Assembly: GCF_000189635.1 (NCBI RefSeq)
Contig: NW_002476570.1
Coordinates: 248,001 to 312,000 of the forward strand
DNA length: 64,000 bases
DNA from: Tetrahymena thermophila SB210
Taxonomy: Eukaryota; Ciliophora; Oligohymenophorea; Hymenostomatida; Tetrahymenidae
Reading direction: 5' to 3'
The translations under genes were made by a program, and so were the position numbers. Under the pieces are notes generated by a model. That model was given only the letters and a program-made list of their open reading frames with translations, was not told the DNA's origin and made no database searches. Position 1 is the stretch's first letter. Every line of letters begins with the position of its first letter. Below, one piece after another: positions 49,777-62,357 of this stretch.

Positions 49777-52700
49777 ATGAAGAAAATTTTAATCTTCTCC
49801 ATAATTTTAAATTTGCTATTATAATAGACATTCACTTAAAAATACATATAATCTAGTTCTTCCTAGTCTGGTGTAATGGAATTCGCTCGTTTCTTGTCTG
49901 CTATTTATTGTGGTTAAGTTGACTAAACTGCTATTTTATCCAATAGCTTTTCTTAATAATTCAATAGCGTTCCATAAATATTTATTGGAATTATTTTCTT
50001 TGATTTAGATACAACCACTTTAAGAAATACCTTCAATTTTACAGTAAAAAATGTTGATTAAAATCAAGTCTCTATTCAATTAAATAAATATGGACTAACA
50101 TGCATATTTGGAATCAAAATATAATACTTTGCAACAGTAGATCAAGATGTTTAAATATAAAATTATATTCTTACATTTAATTAGCTCACTGATATTTAAA
50201 CATAAAACAATAAGTAATATTAATTTACAATTCCATAGAAATTAGCCTATTAAAGAGGAGTTTAATGTGCAATAACAGGATTTGACTCAATTTACTAAAT
50301 TTCACCAAGTAGCGATACTTCTTATTCACATCGAAACTTATCTACTACAACATAAGTTGATTCATCAAACAACTTTTACTAAATTTAAATACAAGCTCCA
50401 GATTTATCAGTAAATCTTAAAATAATTTATATAAATTGCATAGAATATTATGTCGGGTAAGCAGGAGATTATTCAATGATTCATAACGTTTAATAAGAAT
50501 AGACAACATAATAAATCACAACAAATTAAAATTTTTAAATTAATCTTGATTCATCTTTTACAGGAAATACTATAGCATCATTTCTAGGACTCTAATAATT
50601 TGACTTGTCCTAATATAAAGCTTTAAGATTAGAATATAAAAACTTTAATTTTTAAAGTAATTAATTATCTTTTTAAGTAATTACATGGTATTATAGTACT
50701 TTATATTCTTCAACAGCTCTATTCTTTTAACATTAAATGATAGACTGCTAATCTAGTTATAATAAAATAAATTCAAACGATTTAAAATAATGTGTTTTAA
50801 GGTGTTAAGATGGTTAATATGCAGCTAACTTTTAAACTACTTAAGTGTGTTCTCCTTGCAATCCAATTTGTAAAACTTGCTCAAGTTTAAACGTATGTAC
50901 TTCTTGCTAATCAAATTAATTTGTAGATACTTCTACTTAGTCCTGTAGCAACTGCGATACAAGCTGCTTAACTTGTTAAAATTCTTCTACATAATGCTTA
51001 AGTTGTCCTTAAGGTTTGTTTCTTTACAATTAAAAGTGTTATTCAATTCAACCATAAGGCACTTATTGCGATCAAAATAAAATATGTTAAGATTGTTAAA
51101 AATCATACTAATGCAATTTTTGTGATAATACATTATAAATTTGCATTAGTTGTATTGATTAAAATTTATATTTTTTAAATGGAGTTTGTTCTAATTAATA
51201 GCCACCAAACACATACTGCAATTTATAAAAGATATGCCAAAAATGTCCAGACTCATGTAATGGATGCGATTTAAATTTAAATTGTACATAGTGCGCAAAT
51301 CTATAAAATTACTTTTATTTTGGAAAGTGTCTTTAGTAATAACCACAAAATACCTATTGTAGTGTAAATTTTGGTTTTTAAAAATTTTGCTAAAACTGTC
51401 ATCCTGCTTGTAGTTAATGTTTTGGAAAATAATTAGATCAGTGTTCGGCTTGCTAGTAGGGATATTAATTAGTTGGTTCTTCTTGTCTTTGTTAACAAGG
51501 ATATGGTTATAGTACTATTTCTTAATAATGTGAAGCTTGCTAAATTAGTGGATGTATTCAATGTAGTAAGAGTTTAAATTAATGCGATATGTGTTAAGTG
51601 TAATTTTAATTAGACTAAACAACAGGTAAATGCTACTGCTCTAACCCTTAATAGTATTATTCAACTGAATTATAATAATGCTTTTAAAATAATATTCATT
51701 TCTGTAAAGTCTCATCCAAATTTTAAAATACTTGTGAATAATGTCAAGATGGATATTACAATTATAATAAATTTCTTTGTAGCTATTGCGGAAAATCGAA
51801 ATATACAGACTCCCAAAATTAATGTAATAATGATTGCTAACCTTAGTGTATAATATGCTCAAATAAATCAACATGCCTTCTCTTTTAAGATGAAGTAAAT
51901 TCTAATACTAATGGAAATTTGCCAATTAATCCAAACTAAAATATTTGCCATTATAGTTGTGGTTTGTGCAATGGAAGTGAGTAATCTAATTGCCTAACTT
52001 GCAGCTCATAAACAAGAGTTTATGATATCTAATAGCAAACATGTAATTGTAAAAGTGGTAGATTTGATAAAGGGGATGCTGAATGTTAGGCAGCTTTTGA
52101 CTTTTAATAAAACTATCTTTGGATATTATAAACTATCTTTGTAACATTTTTAATCACCTAATCTTCCTTAGTGTTTTCCAGTTAATTTAGGAAAGCAAAT
52201 TTGAATTTTTATTTAATACAATAATTAATTTTTATAAGTTATGATAATACATTAAATACTTCACTAAACTATACCTAAACGATGAAATAATTTTAATATT
52301 TAAGTTTGGTTACTTTTATACCTATTTCATTAGTTAATGAAAGCAATTCATAAATTACTTAAAAATGCAACTAAATAGTAATTTTATTAATATTTTAGGT
52401 TGCAGTTCTTTCAGCCTTTTTTATCTAAAATTTTTTGAAAAACCAAAAACTAAAGTACTTTGACAAAGAAATACTGTTTAGCTGTAATAGATTAACATCC
52501 ACCATGAATATAGCATTAATTCTTTAGCTATTAATAAAAGAAATTAAAGATATTTATAAATCAACACTTTTTTTGCTCATAATAGCATTATTAATTTAGC
52601 TAATTCTATTAATAATTGTGCTTCGAAAGATCTATTAAGATTATAAAGGTGATTTTTTATTTACATCACAATAAAAAAATACATAGAAATTATCTTTGAT

Positions 52701-53295
52701 ATTTTAATATCCTTATATTTCATTTTAAACTAGAGAGTAATATCTTGTTTTAAATGCTATCTTAGAAGTAAAAAGAATGATAAATGGTTTAGTGTTTGCA
52801 TTTTTCAGTTAAAATGGATATGAATATTAAATACTCAGTGGTATTTCTCTATTCATAATAATTATAATCATATACTTAAAACCATTTCATAGCTTATTAG
52901 CCAATCTAGAAGCCATAATTATAGAATTTCTAATCTCTTCTTGCTTTATTCTTCATTAATTTTACAGTAAAAATATATATTAAAATAATGGTACTCCTTA
53001 CCTTCTTATTATAATGATTACAATAATCGTTATCTAATTATTTGCTATTATTTAAAGCACAATTTAAGTTATCTTTTATATTTATTAAAAAATAAAATAT
53101 CATAAATCTAAGCCATCTAGCTCAAATACAATCGAGCTCCTTCCTCAATATATTTAAAAAGGTAAAATAATTGTATTTTTTAATTTAAGACTAAAAAATT
53201 TTTTTTTTTTAGACAAAATAGATAATATTCTTGTTTCTAAAATGTTTAATTACAAAGTATTTAGAATAAAAAATAATAACAGAGATTAAATATGA
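49777..53295 (+). CDS. Array gene B: cysteine-rich multi-pass surface protein (1155 aa)
   Basis: Exon 1 is 49777-53161, the intron 53162-53212 (51 bp) and exon 2 53213-53295. Architecture is as for gene A: signal peptide MKKILIFSIILNLLLQQTFT, two beta-type lectin-like domains (PQIFIGIIFFDLDTTTLRNT; TWYYSTLYSSTALFF), cysteine modules and a membrane bundle. The post-signal segment differs from gene A (SGVMEFARFLSAIYCG against SGQMQFAQYYSNTYCE). The modules between about 50,990 and 51,620 are almost identical at DNA level to gene A, suggesting recent duplication or gene conversion. I followed the frame with no internal TGA. Confidence 0.88.
53162..53212 (+). other. Intron (51 bp) of gene B
   Basis: GTAAAATAATTG to a long T tract ending TTAG. 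Phase 1, same position as in genes A and C. Confidence 0.8.
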
Positions 53296-53311
53296 TACAT
53301 ACAATTTATAA

Positions 53312-53530
53312 ATGAATTTCAAGACCTATATAAAATATATTAATTGTGTTTATAATTTATTTATTGCAAATACTACTTTTATTTGTTTCTTACTACTATT
53401 TAAATTGGCAGTTAATTGTGAAAAATTATTTAAATTCTCAAAAGTAATGAATATGTATTTAAACGTGAAAAATATAATAGTTACAGTTAACTATATCAAA
53501 ATATTATAAAAATTTAGTTGCCAATTATGA
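53312..53530 (+). other. Small open frame after gene B, copy 2
   Basis: A 72-codon ciliate-code frame matches the one after gene A. A one-base loss before it removes the upstream ATG that overlaps the gene stop, so only the inner ATG (MNFKTYIKYINCVYNLF) is in frame. This loss weakens the case that the overlapping start is functional. Confidence 0.25.
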
Positions 53531-54410
53531 ATACTTTTTTAGATTTGATTTAAGATATTTTCAATTTCTTGTTACTGATAGTTAAAAATTTTCATGGTAA
53601 AATAATGTTTGTCTTGATTAAGAACTCTTAATTGTTTATTTATTACATAAGCTGAATCGACTCTAGAATCTATTTAAATAAATGAATATGAATAAAGTAT
53701 TTTTTAAACAAACTAACTCAAATAATAAAACATCAAATTTTTACTAATTCTAACATGTCATAATCTGATTTCTTAAAATAAATTTAGTAAATTAAAAAAA
53801 ATAACACAAGTAAATAATATTGTTACAAATAAAATTTTTTTTTGATTAAAATAATCTACTTCCATTAATAATTTATATAATTTACAAATACTCCTTATTA
53901 GATTATTTTATGAAATAAAATTTTCATAAAATAATTGATCCTTACATAGGATAAAAGGTTCTCTAAGATTTTTTTCATAATATATTTATATAGTTTTTTA
54001 GTTTTTATTTCATCAACTTTTACATTTTTTAAAAGAATAATTTGTTTTTCAATAAATCGAATCTAGTCGATATCAATAAATAATATAAAAATTAGGCAAT
54101 AACTAAGCTTTCCATAAATTAAATATAATTTTTAGCTTTAATTACCATAAATAAGCATAATAATTTTAGTTAACATCATAAGAATAGTACCAGTATAGAC
54201 ATTCTATCAAAATAATATTTTCTTTAATTACATATGCAATAAATAATACAGCTATATCATTGATTACTTAGTCTATTACTCTAATAATTTACTTCTTCTA
54301 AAATTTTTTTTAATTCAAAATTTAAATAACTAGTTTGATTTTATTGTAACTAGTTAACTTTAACTATCAATATGTCAATTATATTTCAACTTTTTGTATA
54401 CAAATTTAAA
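53531..54410. other. Spacer after gene B, contains the segment absent from unit A
   Basis: Collinear with unit A except for an extra stretch of about 270 bp at about 53948-54219, which unit C also has (about 60690-60965). No coding signal. Confidence 0.6.
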
Positions 54411-54419
54411 AGTATTAAT

Positions 54420-54905
54420 TTTGCTAATTTACTCTGTCGTATATGCTATAGATCTTACTTTTTTAGTGTTAATTTTAAGAAACATTTTTATTGAGTATTA
54501 GAACTATTTTACTCCAAAAAGCAATAAACCAATACACAAGCCTTATCGATTCTGTTTGAATCTCCATATACTTCATTTAGTCGAACACAAAATACCTTCA
54601 TAATTGAAACCATATTTGAAATAAAAAAAATAATAATAATTCTATCTATATCATATATTATGTTGATTGAGATATCTTTATTATTTATTAAGCAAATAGT
54701 ATATTTAAAACAATTCTAAAGCAATCTAGTTAACTTAGAAATTGTTGTTATTGAGCTGGTAATCTCTTCATGATTAGTCTAATTTTTAATTTAATTTTTT
54801 TAATAGTCTATAAAGCTGTTAAATTCTAATTAATTAAAGATACTTTCACCACAAGTTAAGTAGAACTTACTCCTTAATATATCTAAAAAGGTAAATACAA
54901 CTACA
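54420..54905 (+). pseudogene. C-terminal pseudogene fragment of the surface-protein family, copy in unit B
   Basis: This is a near copy of 46320-46800 with the same nonsense TGA in ATCTCTTCATGATTAGTC and the same donor-like end TATCTAAAAAGGTAAATAC. Unit C lacks it, apparently by deletion. Confidence 0.6.
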
Positions 54906-54967
54906 ATAACATTAAATTTTTTTAAAGGTAAAATAGATAATGTAATACGTATAAATTGGACAAAATG

Positions 54968-55009
54968 GGTTTATATTCTACTGAGTTCGCATTCCCATTA
55001 TCCTTTATA
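54968..55009 (-). repeat. Short dispersed repeat, copy 2
   Basis: Reverse complement of 47859-47900, with a 26 bp exact core. It lies directly before the copied 3' gene fragment at 55022. Confidence 0.6.
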
Positions 55010-55021
55010 TACAGTTTTTTT

Positions 55022-55300
55022 ATACTTTTTAATTCAAAGTATTTAGAGGAATAATATAATAATTAATGTAAATGTGGCCTACTTCAGCTAAACGATAAGT
55101 TTTTATTTGATTTAATATGTCCTTTTAATATTATTTTTCTTTCAAATCATAATATCGATTTAATGCTTTTTAAATATAATCCTTGTAATATATAAAAAAT
55201 ATAAATCATTTCCAAATAATATGAATAAAATGCCAAATTTAATCAATCAAAAGATCCCCTAGCTGATTAGTAAAGGTAATTTATTTTTAGTTACAATAGT
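55022..55300 (+). pseudogene. Copied 3' end of the 36853 gene, head of unit C, 3'-deleted
   Basis: Matches about 40160-40425 (last membrane segments through the start of the intron). The rest of the intron and exon 2 are then missing, and sequence jumps to the downstream spacer. It is clearly nonfunctional on its own. Confidence 0.7.
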
Positions 55301-56539
55301 TTGTCTTTTTTAAATTAAAAATTAAATATATCAAATAAGCACTTTTGTTTTAAAATTTAATTACTTAATATATTATATAAATGGCTGATTTTTTAATTTC
55401 TAAAATATGAATTCATATTTTTATCATTTTAAAATTATAAATTTAGTGTTTAAGAATTTAATAGTTAAATTTATAAATGTAAAATTCGTTTATTTTAATA
55501 ATTTTCACCTTTTTATTAATTTCGTAAAGATAAAAATTAAAATAAATCTTAATAATACTTCTTAAAGCTTCAATGATAAATTGTTTGTTAGTTTAAAATA
55601 TATTCGAAGTAATCTAAAATAAAAAAAGTAATTTTAAAATAATATTATTCAATAATTCAAATATAAGTTATATATAAAAATAAAAATATTATCCTAATTA
55701 TTTTTTCATAGAAATAAATTTACTAGTAAATAGAAAATTTTATCGTTATTCATTATTTGTATTAATTATTTTTAATTTCTTGATTTTCTAAAATAAATAT
55801 ATCCTTAGCTTATTTAAATTATAAAATACATATTTTATTTGATTATATTATGTTTATTATCTTTAGTATTAACAATTAATTTCTGTATATTTAACAACAA
55901 TATAAATTAAATAATTAGATATATATAAAAGAATACTCTGCTCTAATAATTTACTCTTTCATTTAATTATCAAATCTAGACTTTATAATTTTTTTTCCGA
56001 CTAACTTATACTATAAATCGATTAATTAAAGGAGGGGGAAATATTAGGCAAATAAATCACATTAAAAGTTTACTATAAATTAAACAATTCTGTGGTCCAA
56101 CTTCAAATTTATTTTATTCAAGATTATGTAAGTTATAACCTAAGGATTTAATAAGATTATTTTTATATTTTTATGAGACACAAAGATTAGAAATGTTAAA
56201 TTATTTTTTATTACAAATACCTCTCTAAAAATTTAAAATTAGGTTAAGAGACTTCATTTTGTTATTTGAAAATGAGTTTTTATTTTTTTCTAATAAAAAA
56301 TTATTTTAATTTGAGGAAATATATCTACGATTATATTTAAATAAAAATAATCATTTAGTTGAAATAGAATCATAAATACTTTTAAAAATAACTAAATTTG
56401 TTACAATTAATGTAATACTACTTTTGAAAATCAATTATTTGGAAATTGAATTAATTTTCTTGAAAAATTTGGTTTCTGATTTACAAAATAATAAATATTA
56501 AAAAACAATTCAAGAAAAAATTTATTTAGAATTGCTAAA
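55301..56539. other. Intergenic spacer upstream of gene C
   Basis: Collinear with the other spacers. The G-run box is at 56014-56060 (TTAATTAAAGGAGGGGGAAA). No gene seen. Confidence 0.6.
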
Positions 56540-59500
56540 ATGAAGAAAATTTTAATCTTCTCCATAATTTTAAATTTGCTATTATAATAGACATTCACTT
56601 AAAAATACATATAATCTAGTTCTTCCTAGTCTGGTGTAATGGAATTCGCTAGTTACTATTCTACTAATTACTGTGATTAAGTTGACTAAACTGTTAATTT
56701 ATCCAATAACTTTTCTTAATAATTCAATATTGTTCCATAAATATTTATTGGAATTCTCCTCTTTGATTTAGATAACACCACTTTAAGAAATGCCTTCAAT
56801 TTTACAGTAAAAAGTGTTAATTAAAATCAAGTCTCTATTCAATTAAATAAATATGGAGTAACATGCGTATTTGGAATCAAAATATCATACTTTGCTACAG
56901 TAGATCAAGATGTTTAAATATAAAATTATATTCTTACATTTAATTAGCTGACTGATATTTAAACATAAAACAATAAGTAATATTAATTTAAAATTTCATA
57001 GAAATTAGGCTATATAAGGGGAGTTTAATGTGCAATAACAGGATTTGATTCAATTTACCAAATTTCTCCAAGCAGCGATGCTACTTATTCACATCGAAAC
57101 TTATCTACTACAACATAACTTGATTCATCGAACAACTTTTACTAAATTTAAATATAAGCTCCAGATTTATCAGTAAATCTTAAAATAATTTATATAAATT
57201 GCATAGAATATTATATTGGGTAAGCAGGAGATTACTCAATGATTCATAACATTTAATAAGTGTAAACAACATAATAAATCACATCAAATTATAATTTTTA
57301 AATTAATTTTGATTCATCTTTTACAGGAAATACTATCGCATCATTTTTAGGACTCTAACAATTTGACTTGTCTTAATATGGAGCTTTAAGATTAGAATAT
57401 TAAAATTTTAATTTTTAAAGTAATTAATTCTCATTTTAAGTAATTACATGGCATTCGAGTATTTTATATTCTTCAACAGCTTTATTCTTTTAACATTAAA
57501 TGATAGATTGTTAAACTAGCTTTAATAAAATAAATTCAAACTATTTAAAATAATGTGTTTCAAAGTGTTAAGATGGTTAATATCCAGCTAACTTTTAAAC
57601 TACTTAAGTGTGTTCTCCTTGCAATCCAATTTGTAAAACTTGCTCAAGTTTAAATGTATGTACTTCTTGCTAATCAAATTAATTTGTAGATCCCTCTACT
57701 TTTTCCTGTAACAACTGTGATACAAGCTGCTTAACTTGTTAAAATTCTTTTACATAATGCTTAAGTTGTCCTTAAGGCTTGTTTCTTTACAATTAAAAGT
57801 GTTATTCAATTAAACCATAAGGCACTTATTGCGATCAAAATAAAATATGCTAAGATTGTTAAAGATCATACTAATGCAATTTTTGTGATAATACATTAAA
57901 AACTTGCATAAGTTGTATTGATTAAAATTTATATTTTTTAAATGGAGTTTGTTCTAATTAATAGCAACCAAACACATACTGCAATTTATAAAAGATATGC
58001 CAAAAATGTCCAGACTTATGTAATGGATGTGATTTAAATTTAAATTGTACATAGTGTGCAAATCCATAAAATTACTTTTATTTTGGAAAGTGTCTTTAGT
58101 AATAACCTCAAAATACCTATTGTAGTGTAAATTTTGGTTTTTAAAAATTTTGCTAAAACTGTCATCCTGCTTGTAGTTAATGTTTTGGATAATAATTAGA
58201 TCAATGCTTGGCTTGCTAGTAGGGATATTAATTAGTTGGTTCTTCTTGTTTTTGTTAACAAGGATATGGTTATAGTACTGTTTCTTAATAATGTGAAGCT
58301 TGCTAAATTAGTGGATGTATTCAATGTAGTAAGAGTTTAAACTAATGTGAAATGTGTTAAGCGTAACTATTATTAGACTAAGCAACAGGTAAATGCTACT
58401 GCTCTAACCCTTAATAGTATTATTCAACTGAATTATAATCATGCTTTTAAAATAATATTCATTTCTGCAAAATTTCATCTAAATTTTAAAATACTTGTGA
58501 ATAATGTCAAGATGGATATTACAATTATAATAAATTGCTTTGTAGCTATTGTGGAAAATCGAAATATACAGACTCCAAAAATTAATGTAATAATGATTGC
58601 TAACCTTAGTGTATAATATGTTAAAATAAATCATCATGTCTTCTCTATTAAAATGAAGTAAATTCTAATACTAATGGAAATTTGCCAATTAATCCAAACT
58701 AAAATATTTGCCATTATAGTTGTGGTTTGTGTAACGGAAGTGGTTAATCTAATTGCCTAACTTGTAGCTCATAAACAAGAGTTTATGATATCTAATAGCA
58801 AACTTGTAATTGTAAAAGTGGTATATTTGATAATGGAGATGCTGAATGTTAGGCAGCTTTTGACTTTTAATAAAACTATGTTTGGATATTATAAACTATT
58901 TTTGTAACATTTTTAGTCACCTAATCTGCCTTGATGTTTTCCAGCTAATTTAGGAAAGCAAATTTGAATTTTTATTTTATACAATAATTAATTTTTATAA
59001 GTTATGATAATACATTAAATACGTCACTAAACTATGCCTAAATAATGAAATAATTTTAATATTTAAGTTTGGTGACTTTTATACCTATTTCATTAGTTAA
59101 TGAAAGCAATTCATAAATTACTTAAAAATGCAACTAAATAGTAATTTTATTAATATTTTAGGTTGCAGTTCTTTCAGCTTTTTTTATCTAATATTTTTTG
59201 AAATATGAAAAACTAATGTACTTTGATAAGGAAATGCTGTTTAGCTGCAATAGATTAACATCCACCATGAATATAGCATTAATTCTTTAGCTATTAATAA
59301 AAGAAATTAAAGATATTTATAAATCAACACTTGTTTTGCTCATAATAGCATCACTATTTTAGCTAATTTTATAAATATTGGTTTTTAGAAAAATCTATTT
59401 GGATTATAAAGCGAATTTTTAAATTACTTCACCGTAAAATAATACATTGAATTTATCTTTGATATTTAAATATCCATATATCTCATTTTAAACCAGAGAG

Positions 59501-60054
59501 CAATACTTTATTTTAAATGCTATCTTAGAAGTAAAAAGAATGATAAATGGTTTAGTGTTTGCATTGTTCAGTTAAAATGGATATGAATATTAAATACTCA
59601 GTGGTATTTCTCTATTCATAATAATTATAATCATATACTTAAAACCATTTCATAGCTTATTAGCGAATCTAGAAGCCATAATTATAGAATTTCTAATCTC
59701 TTCATGCTTTATTCTTCATCAATTTTACAGTAAAAATATATATTAAAATAATGGTACTCCTTACCTTCTTATTATAATGATTACAATAATCGTTATCTTA
59801 TTATTTGCTATTATTTAATGGGCAATTTAAGTTTTCTTTTTTATTTTTAAAATAATAAAATCGTATAAATTTAAGTCATCTAATTCAACTACAATCGAGC
59901 TCCTTCCTCAATATATTTAAAAAGGTAAAATAATTGTATTTAAATTTAAGATTAAATAATTTTTTTAATAGATAAAATAGATAATATTCTTGCTTCTAAA
60001 ATGTTTAATTACAAAGTATTTAGAATAAAGAATAGTAACAGAGATTAAATATGA
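56540..60054 (+). CDS. Array gene C: cysteine-rich multi-pass surface protein (1155 aa)
   Basis: Exon 1 is 56540-59924, the intron 59925-59971 (47 bp) and exon 2 59972-60054. The signal peptide is the same as in gene B. The post-signal segment (SGVMEFASYYSTNYCD) combines features of A and B. The second beta-type domain reads FLGLQQFDLS...TWHSSILYSS. Cysteine modules and the membrane bundle are as in A and B, with the tail DKIDNILASKMFNYKVFRI. Exon 1 has the same 3385 bp length and no internal TGA, so all three genes look functional. Confidence 0.88.
59925..59971 (+). other. Intron (47 bp) of gene C
   Basis: GTAAAATAATTG at the left, TTTTTTAATAG at the right. Same phase and position as in genes A and B. 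Confidence 0.8.
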
Positions 60055-60290
60055 TATATACAATTCATAAAATGAATTTCAAGACCTATATAAAAAATAT
60101 TAATTATGTTTATAATTTATTTATTGCAAATACTACTTTTCTTTGTTTCTTACTACTATTTAAATTGGAAGTCAATTGTGAAAAATTATTTAAATTCTCA
60201 AAAGTATTAAATATGTATTTAAACATGGAAAATATAATATTTACAGTGAATTATATCAAAATATAATAAAAATTTAGTTGCCAATTATGA
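60051..60290 (+). other. Small open frame after gene C, copy 3
   Basis: A 79-codon ciliate-code frame whose ATG overlaps the TGA of gene C (ATGA), as in unit A. It differs from copy A at about eleven residues with hardly any silent change. Confidence 0.3.
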
Positions 60291-61140
60291 ATACTTTTTT
60301 AGATTTGATATAAGATATTTTGAATTTCTTGTTACTGATAATTAAAAATTTGAAAGGTAAAAATAATGTTTGTCATGATTAAGAACTCTTAATTAGTTTA
60401 TTTATAGCATAAGCTAAATTGACACTAGAAGATAGTTAAATAAATGAATATTGATAAAGTATTTTTTAAATAAACTATCTTAAATCATAAAAAATCAAAT
60501 TTTTATTAATTCTAACATGCCAAAATATGATTTCTTAAAATACATTTAATAAATTAAACAAAACACCCAAGTAAATAAATTTGTTACAGATAAACATTAT
60601 TTTGATTAAAATAATCTACTCAAATTAATAATTTATATAATTTACAAATACTGCTGATTAGATTATTTTATGAAGTAAAATAATCGATCCATTAATCGAA
60701 TAAAAGATTCTTTAAAATTTTTTTCATAAGAAAATGATATAGCTTTTTATTTTTTATTTCATCAACTTTTACATCTTTTAAAAGAATAATTTTTTTTCAA
60801 AATATCGAATCTAGTTGATATCAATACATGATATAAAATTAAGCCAATTACTTAGCTTTCCATAAATTAAATATTATTATTAGCTTTAATTACACTTAAT
60901 AAGAATAATAATTTTTAGTTAACATCATAAGACTAATACATGTATAGATATCCTACCAAAAAAATATTATCTTTAATTACATATGCAATAAATAATACAG
61001 CTATATTATTAATTACTTAGTTTATAATTCTAATAATTTACTTCTTCTAGAATATTTTTAAATTCAAAATGTATAATATTTATATAAGTAGTTCGTTTTA
61101 TTTTATTATAAAAATTTAACATTAACAATCAATACGTCAC
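60291..61140. other. Spacer after gene C
   Basis: Collinear with 53531-54370. It ends abruptly at about 61140 by joining the tandem repeat array, so the C-terminal pseudogene seen in units A and B is missing. Confidence 0.55.
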
Positions 61141-61149
61141 TTATGTTAT

Positions 61150-62060
61150 AATTGAAAAAAGAAATACTTATTATAAATATTATCTCTTAAATATTTATTG
61201 TATACTACCATTACTTTCTAAAAATGTATTTTTTAAATATTTATTTATAAGTAGTATATTCGATAAAAAAAATAAATTATATTCTCTAATTTACATTAGT
61301 TTTTTTAATGAATATTTAGATATATTATCTCTTAAAAATCTATTTTATACAATAAATATTTTCTAAAAATGTATTTTTTATAATATTTATTTATAAATAG
61401 TATTATTGAAAATAAAAATAGTATTCTTCTCTAATTCAGATCAGTTTTTTTAATGAATATTTAGATGGAAAAGCTATATTTTGAATTCTTATTTTTCCTT
61501 ATAAATATTTTGAGAAAATAAAGTAAATATATGCTTTAAAAAAACTTTGAAGCTACAAATATTGATAAATGTCAGTTTTTTAAAAATGATATTTCAAAAA
61601 GACATGAATATTAAATTGAAAAAAAAATACCTATTGTGTTTATATTATCTCTCAATCATTTATTTTATACTATAAATATTTTCTAAAAATTATTATTTAT
61701 AATATAAATAGTGTTTTATTCTCTAATTCACATCAGTTTTTTTAATGAATATTTAAATGTAATAGCCATATTTTTTATTCTTATTTTTCTTTTCTATATA
61801 AATATTTTGAGAAAATAAATTAAATAAATATATGCTTAAACAAAATTTTCAAGGTACAAATATTAATAAATGCCAGTATTTTAAAAAATGATATCTCAAA
61901 TAAACTTGAACATTAAATTGAAAAAGATACACCTATTAAATTACATTGTTTTAGATATACTAATACTACTACTACTTAGTATAAGTGTATTTATTTCTTA
62001 ATATTTATTTATAAATAACATTATTGAAAATAAAAATAATTTTCTTCTCCATTTTCTTTT
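61150..62060 (+). repeat. Tandem array of about 300 bp repeats, unit C
   Basis: About three diverged copies of the repeat found at 46960-47645. Recurring marks are TTGAAAAAAGAAATAC-type runs, TCAGTTTTTTTAATGAATAT and a TATAAATATTTTGAGAAAAT block. Confidence 0.6.
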
Positions 62061-62357
62061 ACATTTTTTATATATAAAAAATTTAGATAAAATTGGTTAG
62101 AAATTTACTTATTAAAGTTATAATTTAAATACTTATCAAAATCCTAATAATAATTAATTAATAACCAACAAAATCTAATTAAATAATCAGTACATACAAA
62201 ATATATAAGTGGAAACATAAAATTTCAAGACTTTATAAATTAAATAATAAAAAAATGTATTACTAAATTTTTTTTAATGGAACCCATATGCATCTATGTT
62301 AAAAGCTAAGGGACCACAAAATTTATATTAATAATATATATGATTAACAGTGTCCTA

